A program made the position numbers and the translations under genes. Source: Streptomyces sp. CB02058 (GTDB taxonomy: Bacteria; Actinomycetota; Actinomycetes; Streptomycetales; Streptomycetaceae). Taken from it: a stretch of DNA of 64,000 bases. Location: positions 744,001 through 808,000 of the forward strand of contig NZ_LIPG01000003.1 in assembly GCF_001905505.1 (NCBI RefSeq), read 5' to 3'. This document shows positions 61,375 to 64,000 of this stretch, in pieces (the first letter of the stretch is position 1; each line of letters starts with the position of its first letter). Under the pieces are notes generated by a model that was not told the DNA's origin, ran no database searches, and saw nothing but the letters and a program-made list of their open reading frames with translations.

Positions 61375-62733
61375 ATGGAAGTCCGTGCAAAACCGCTCTG
61401 GAAACGAATGGCGGTCGACTCCGCGGGGGGCGGACGGCCGCCCGTTCTCATGCCCGCCGCGGGACTGCGCACCGCCCTGGCCGTGCTCGACCTGGGCATG
61501 GTCGGTTCGGACAGCTCACGCCGGGCAGTGCCCTCGGCCGGCGCCTCGTACCCCTACGAGTGCTACATCCTGACCAGGGACGACGCCGGCACGACCGGCC
61601 TCCACCAGGTCGACCCGGGCCGGCGGCACTGTCAGTTACTCAGCTGCGGGCCCCACGTCGACGAGGCACTGTGCCGAGCGGCGCTCGCCCTCCCCGAGGG
61701 CGGCGCGGTGGTCGTACTGGCCACCAGACCGTGGCTGTCCATGCGGAAGTACGGTGACCGGGGCTACCTCTACACCCAGCTGGACACGGCGCACCTGCAC
61801 ATGAACCTCGTGCTGGCGGCCGACAGCCTCGGTGCGAGCATCGTGCTGCGCCAGCGCCCGCCGGGTCTGGAGCCTCTGGTCAGAGAGTACGGCGAGTGCG
61901 CCGAGGTCCACTCGGCTCTGGCCGTCACCGCGGTGCCGGCCGGCAACGGCCCCGATGCCGAACCGTCCGGCTGGGTGGTCCGCGACGCCCGCACCACCCG
62001 GCCGGCCTCGCTGCGCCGGCAGCCGCACTGGCTGGAGCGGCTCTGCTGGGAGTCTCTCGTCACCGGGTCCGAAGGGTCCGCGGCCGGTCCGGTCGGCGCG
62101 GCCATCTCGCTGCCGATGGCTGTACGGCGCAGAGGCAGGGCACCTCTCGTGCCGCGGACGGCGTTCCACAGCCGTCGGTCGGCTACCGGATTCGCGCCCG
62201 GCACCGTCCCCGCGCGTGACGTGCACGCCACCGTCGGCCGCGCGATGTCCGTCTTCCACGACCTGCTGCCCCTCGCGGGAACGCCGCCCCACGCCACCTT
62301 GGTCATGCGCCAGGAGAAGTGCGAACGAGACCGGTCGGCCGGGCCGGCCGGCCTGGGCGTCCGTTGGATACCCGAGCTGCCCGACGAATCGGTCACCGAG
62401 GCCTTCATGGCTCAACGCCATCTGGCCGACACAGCGGCCGTGCTGCTGCTGCACGCACCCACCGCCTCACTCATCGAAGAGGCGGGCGGCTCACAGCTGT
62501 GGACGGTCCTCTACCACGCCGGGGCGCTGGCCCAACTGGTCTATCTGGAGGCGGCCCGGTGCGGTCTCGCCGTCACGGGTGTCGGTGGTTTCGACAGCGG
62601 GCGGTGGCAGCGGCTGGCCGGACTGCCCGCCGATCACGATGTGGTGTACGCGGTCGCCATGGGCGTGGACACACCTGACGCTCCGAAGCTCGACCGCCTC
62701 GCGGTCGCCTACGCACAGAACGAGCGCTCATGA
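61375..62733 (+). CDS. SagB-like FMN-dependent nitroreductase-fold oxidoreductase
   Basis: The 452-residue protein has the SagB/McbC-type block RRAVPSAGASYPYECYI followed by a GLHQVDP-like strand and DEALCRAALALP. A second nitroreductase-like half contains AFHSRRSATGF and IEEAGGSQLWT. Enzymes of this family use FMN to oxidise azolines to azoles, and related ones act in NRPS pathways. ATG 61375 follows GAGGAG by 9 bases. Codon 88 (61636-61638) is TTA, implying bldA dependence. The stop overlaps the AMP-ligase start by 4 bases. Its substrate is presumably made by the discrete condensation protein. Confidence 0.85.
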   Translation: MEVRAKPLWKRMAVDSAGGGRPPVLMPAAGLRTALAVLDLGMVGSDSSRRAVPSAGASYPYECYILTRDDAGTTGLHQVDPGRRHCQLLSCGPHVDEALCRAALALPEGGAVVVLATRPWLSMRKYGDRGYLYTQLDTAHLHMNLVLAADSLGASIVLRQRPPGLEPLVREYGECAEVHSALAVTAVPAGNGPDAEPSGWVVRDARTTRPASLRRQPHWLERLCWESLVTGSEGSAAGPVGAAISLPMAVRRRGRAPLVPRTAFHSRRSATGFAPGTVPARDVHATVGRAMSVFHDLLPLAGTPPHATLVMRQEKCERDRSAGPAGLGVRWIPELPDESVTEAFMAQRHLADTAAVLLLHAPTASLIEEAGGSQLWTVLYHAGALAQLVYLEAARCGLAVTGVGGFDSGRWQRLAGLPADHDVVYAVAMGVDTPDAPKLDRLAVAYAQNERS

Positions 62734-64000
62734 TCCTCGCCGCTGAATTCGCACGGTGCGCCGACCGGTACGCGCACCGTCCGGCACTGTCCGGCCCCGA
62801 CTCCCCGATCGGCTTCCGCGCCCTGCACGAGCGGAGTCTGCGTGCTGCCGAGTGGCTCAGCGGCACCCGAGCCGTGGACGACCGCCCCCGGATCGGTCTG
62901 GCCGCGCGCAACAGCACCACGTGGGTGACCGCCTACCTCGGCATCCTGCACGCAGGGGCAGTGCCGTTCCTCGTCGATGCCTCGGCCGGCGACAGCGAAC
63001 TGGCACGTATCCACGAGGACTGCTCGCTCGACCTCGTCCTTCACGACCGCGACACGGCAGGCGACACGATCCCCGCGCTGCCGGGCCTGACCGCCACGTA
63101 CCGCCGTATCGCCGAGCGCCGTCACCCGCTTCACCCCGACACCGAGGTCTGCCGCTTCACCTCCGGTACCACCGGCAAGCCCAACTGCCTGGAATTCTCC
63201 GGCCGGGCGGTGCGCGCGGCGGCGGAGAACTGGGCGGTGGGCACCTCCATGACGGCCGATGACCGCGTCCTGTGCTGCGCGGGCCTGTCCAACGGACTGG
63301 CCTTCAACACCTCCCTCCTGTCGAGCTTCCTGGTCGGCGCCCAGCTGCTCCTGTCGCACGGGCTGCCGACGAGCGGACGGATCCGCCGGCTCGTCGCCGA
63401 AGCCCGGCCCACCCGGCTGGTCGCCTTCCCCGCCCTCTACGACTCCTTCGTCCGCACCGGCGGGGGCCGCACGGACTTCGCCTCCGTCCACGTCGCCATC
63501 TCCTCCGGGGCTCCGCTGCGCGCGGACACCAAGAAGGGGTTCACGGAACTGACCGGGGTCCCGATAGGCAACTACTACGGCGTCGCCGAGGCCGGACCGC
63601 TGACCTACTCCACCGTCACCTCGGCGCAGAGCCTGGGCCGCCCGCTGCCGGGGGTGGACATCCAGACCCGTGGGGCCACTGCCGACCAGGACGGGGCCGT
63701 CCATGTGCGCAGCGCCTCGATGGCCACCCGCTACCTCAACGCCCCAGGCCTTCTGGAGAGCCGGATCGACGAAGGCGGCCACTACGGCACCGGGGACCGC
63801 GGGCGCCTGGAGGACGGCGAGCTGGTGCTCACCGGCCGCTCCAACCGGATGATCAACGTGGGTGGCCGCAAGGTCGACCCGGTCGAGGTCACCAACGCCG
63901 TCAATGCCGTGCCCGGCGTGGAGCAGGCCGTGGTCCTCGAAGTTCCCGACCAGCACGGCGAGCCCGCCGTAGCCGCCGTACTCGTCCTGTGCGACGGGCT
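62730..64000 (+). CDS. AMP-dependent ligase (3' truncated by window edge)
   Basis: From ATG 62730 the frame stays open to the window end (more than 423 codons). It encodes an ANL-family ligase with the phosphate loop FTSGTTGKPNC, an aromatic motif ISSGAP, NYYGVAEAGP, TGDRGRLEDG and the hinge LTGRSNRM. It probably activates the acyl or amino acid used by the condensation protein. ATGA coupling with the SagB-like gene indicates one operon that continues to the right. Confidence 0.88.
   Translation, partial: MILAAEFARCADRYAHRPALSGPDSPIGFRALHERSLRAAEWLSGTRAVDDRPRIGLAARNSTTWVTAYLGILHAGAVPFLVDASAGDSELARIHEDCSLDLVLHDRDTAGDTIPALPGLTATYRRIAERRHPLHPDTEVCRFTSGTTGKPNCLEFSGRAVRAAAENWAVGTSMTADDRVLCCAGLSNGLAFNTSLLSSFLVGAQLLLSHGLPTSGRIRRLVAEARPTRLVAFPALYDSFVRTGGGRTDFASVHVAISSGAPLRADTKKGFTELTGVPIGNYYGVAEAGPLTYSTVTSAQSLGRPLPGVDIQTRGATADQDGAVHVRSASMATRYLNAPGLLESRIDEGGHYGTGDRGRLEDGELVLTGRSNRMINVGGRKVDPVEVTNAVNAVPGVEQAVVLEVPDQHGEPAVAAVLVLCDG

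Overview
The very high G+C, the GTG and TTG starts and the codon bias mark this as an actinomycete chromosome, almost certainly Streptomyces. A run of conserved housekeeping genes (a pcaL-type fusion, an exonuclease III-like gene, a mycoredoxin-like gene and a gluABCD-type operon) separates two biosynthetic loci. All family assignments come from reading motifs in the sequence; no database search was run.

Region 1 (1-44.6 kb, open at the left edge) is a non-canonical NRPS locus. Twenty-two genes on the + strand run almost without gaps to a 16-bp hairpin at 41676-41712. They encode the tail of a condensation protein, a C-A-PCP-reductase terminal module, a two-gene ABC exporter, a stand-alone AMP ligase, an FAAL-ACP-C-PCP loading protein, a small LanB-like protein, a docking domain-C-A-PCP module, a C domain lacking the catalytic His, a UvrA paralogue, a stand-alone A domain and a Fem/GNAT-like protein. 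A sugar cassette follows (nucleotide-sugar dehydrogenase, epimerase, GT4 glycosyltransferase, nucleotidyltransferase, PLP aminotransferase, glycosidase, amidohydrolase, alcohol dehydrogenase), then an A-PCP-C module and a membrane M28 peptidase. Beyond the terminator lie a haem-oxygenase-like diiron enzyme translationally coupled to a Rieske ferredoxin, a BtrH-like protein and an aspartyl/asparaginyl beta-hydroxylase-like enzyme.

My working model is an acyl-capped pro-drug system. FAAL loading adds a lipid cap, the reductase releases an aldehyde or alcohol, the ABC pair exports the product, and the membrane peptidase could remove the cap outside the cell. The UvrA paralogue suggests self-protection against a DNA-acting product. 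The LanB-like and Fem/GNAT-like genes may add a tRNA-dependent step. The product is unknown.

Region 2 (45-56.5 kb) is core-type sequence: a secreted peptidoglycan-binding protein, a possible integrase remnant, pcaL, an MBL-fold hydrolase, an exonuclease III, a mycoredoxin, a Fic protein with an unknown partner, a Clp-N/HTH protein with tandem palindromic operators and a probable leaderless promoter, an SDR, and the ABC amino-acid uptake operon.

Region 3 (56.7-64 kb, open at the right edge) starts a second locus made of discrete NRPS parts. A stand-alone condensation protein is followed by a DrrA-like ABC ATPase and two ABC-2 permeases on the - strand. Divergently, a SagB-like FMN oxidoreductase is coupled to an AMP ligase cut by the window edge. 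Both divergent lead genes carry an in-frame TTA codon, suggesting bldA control.
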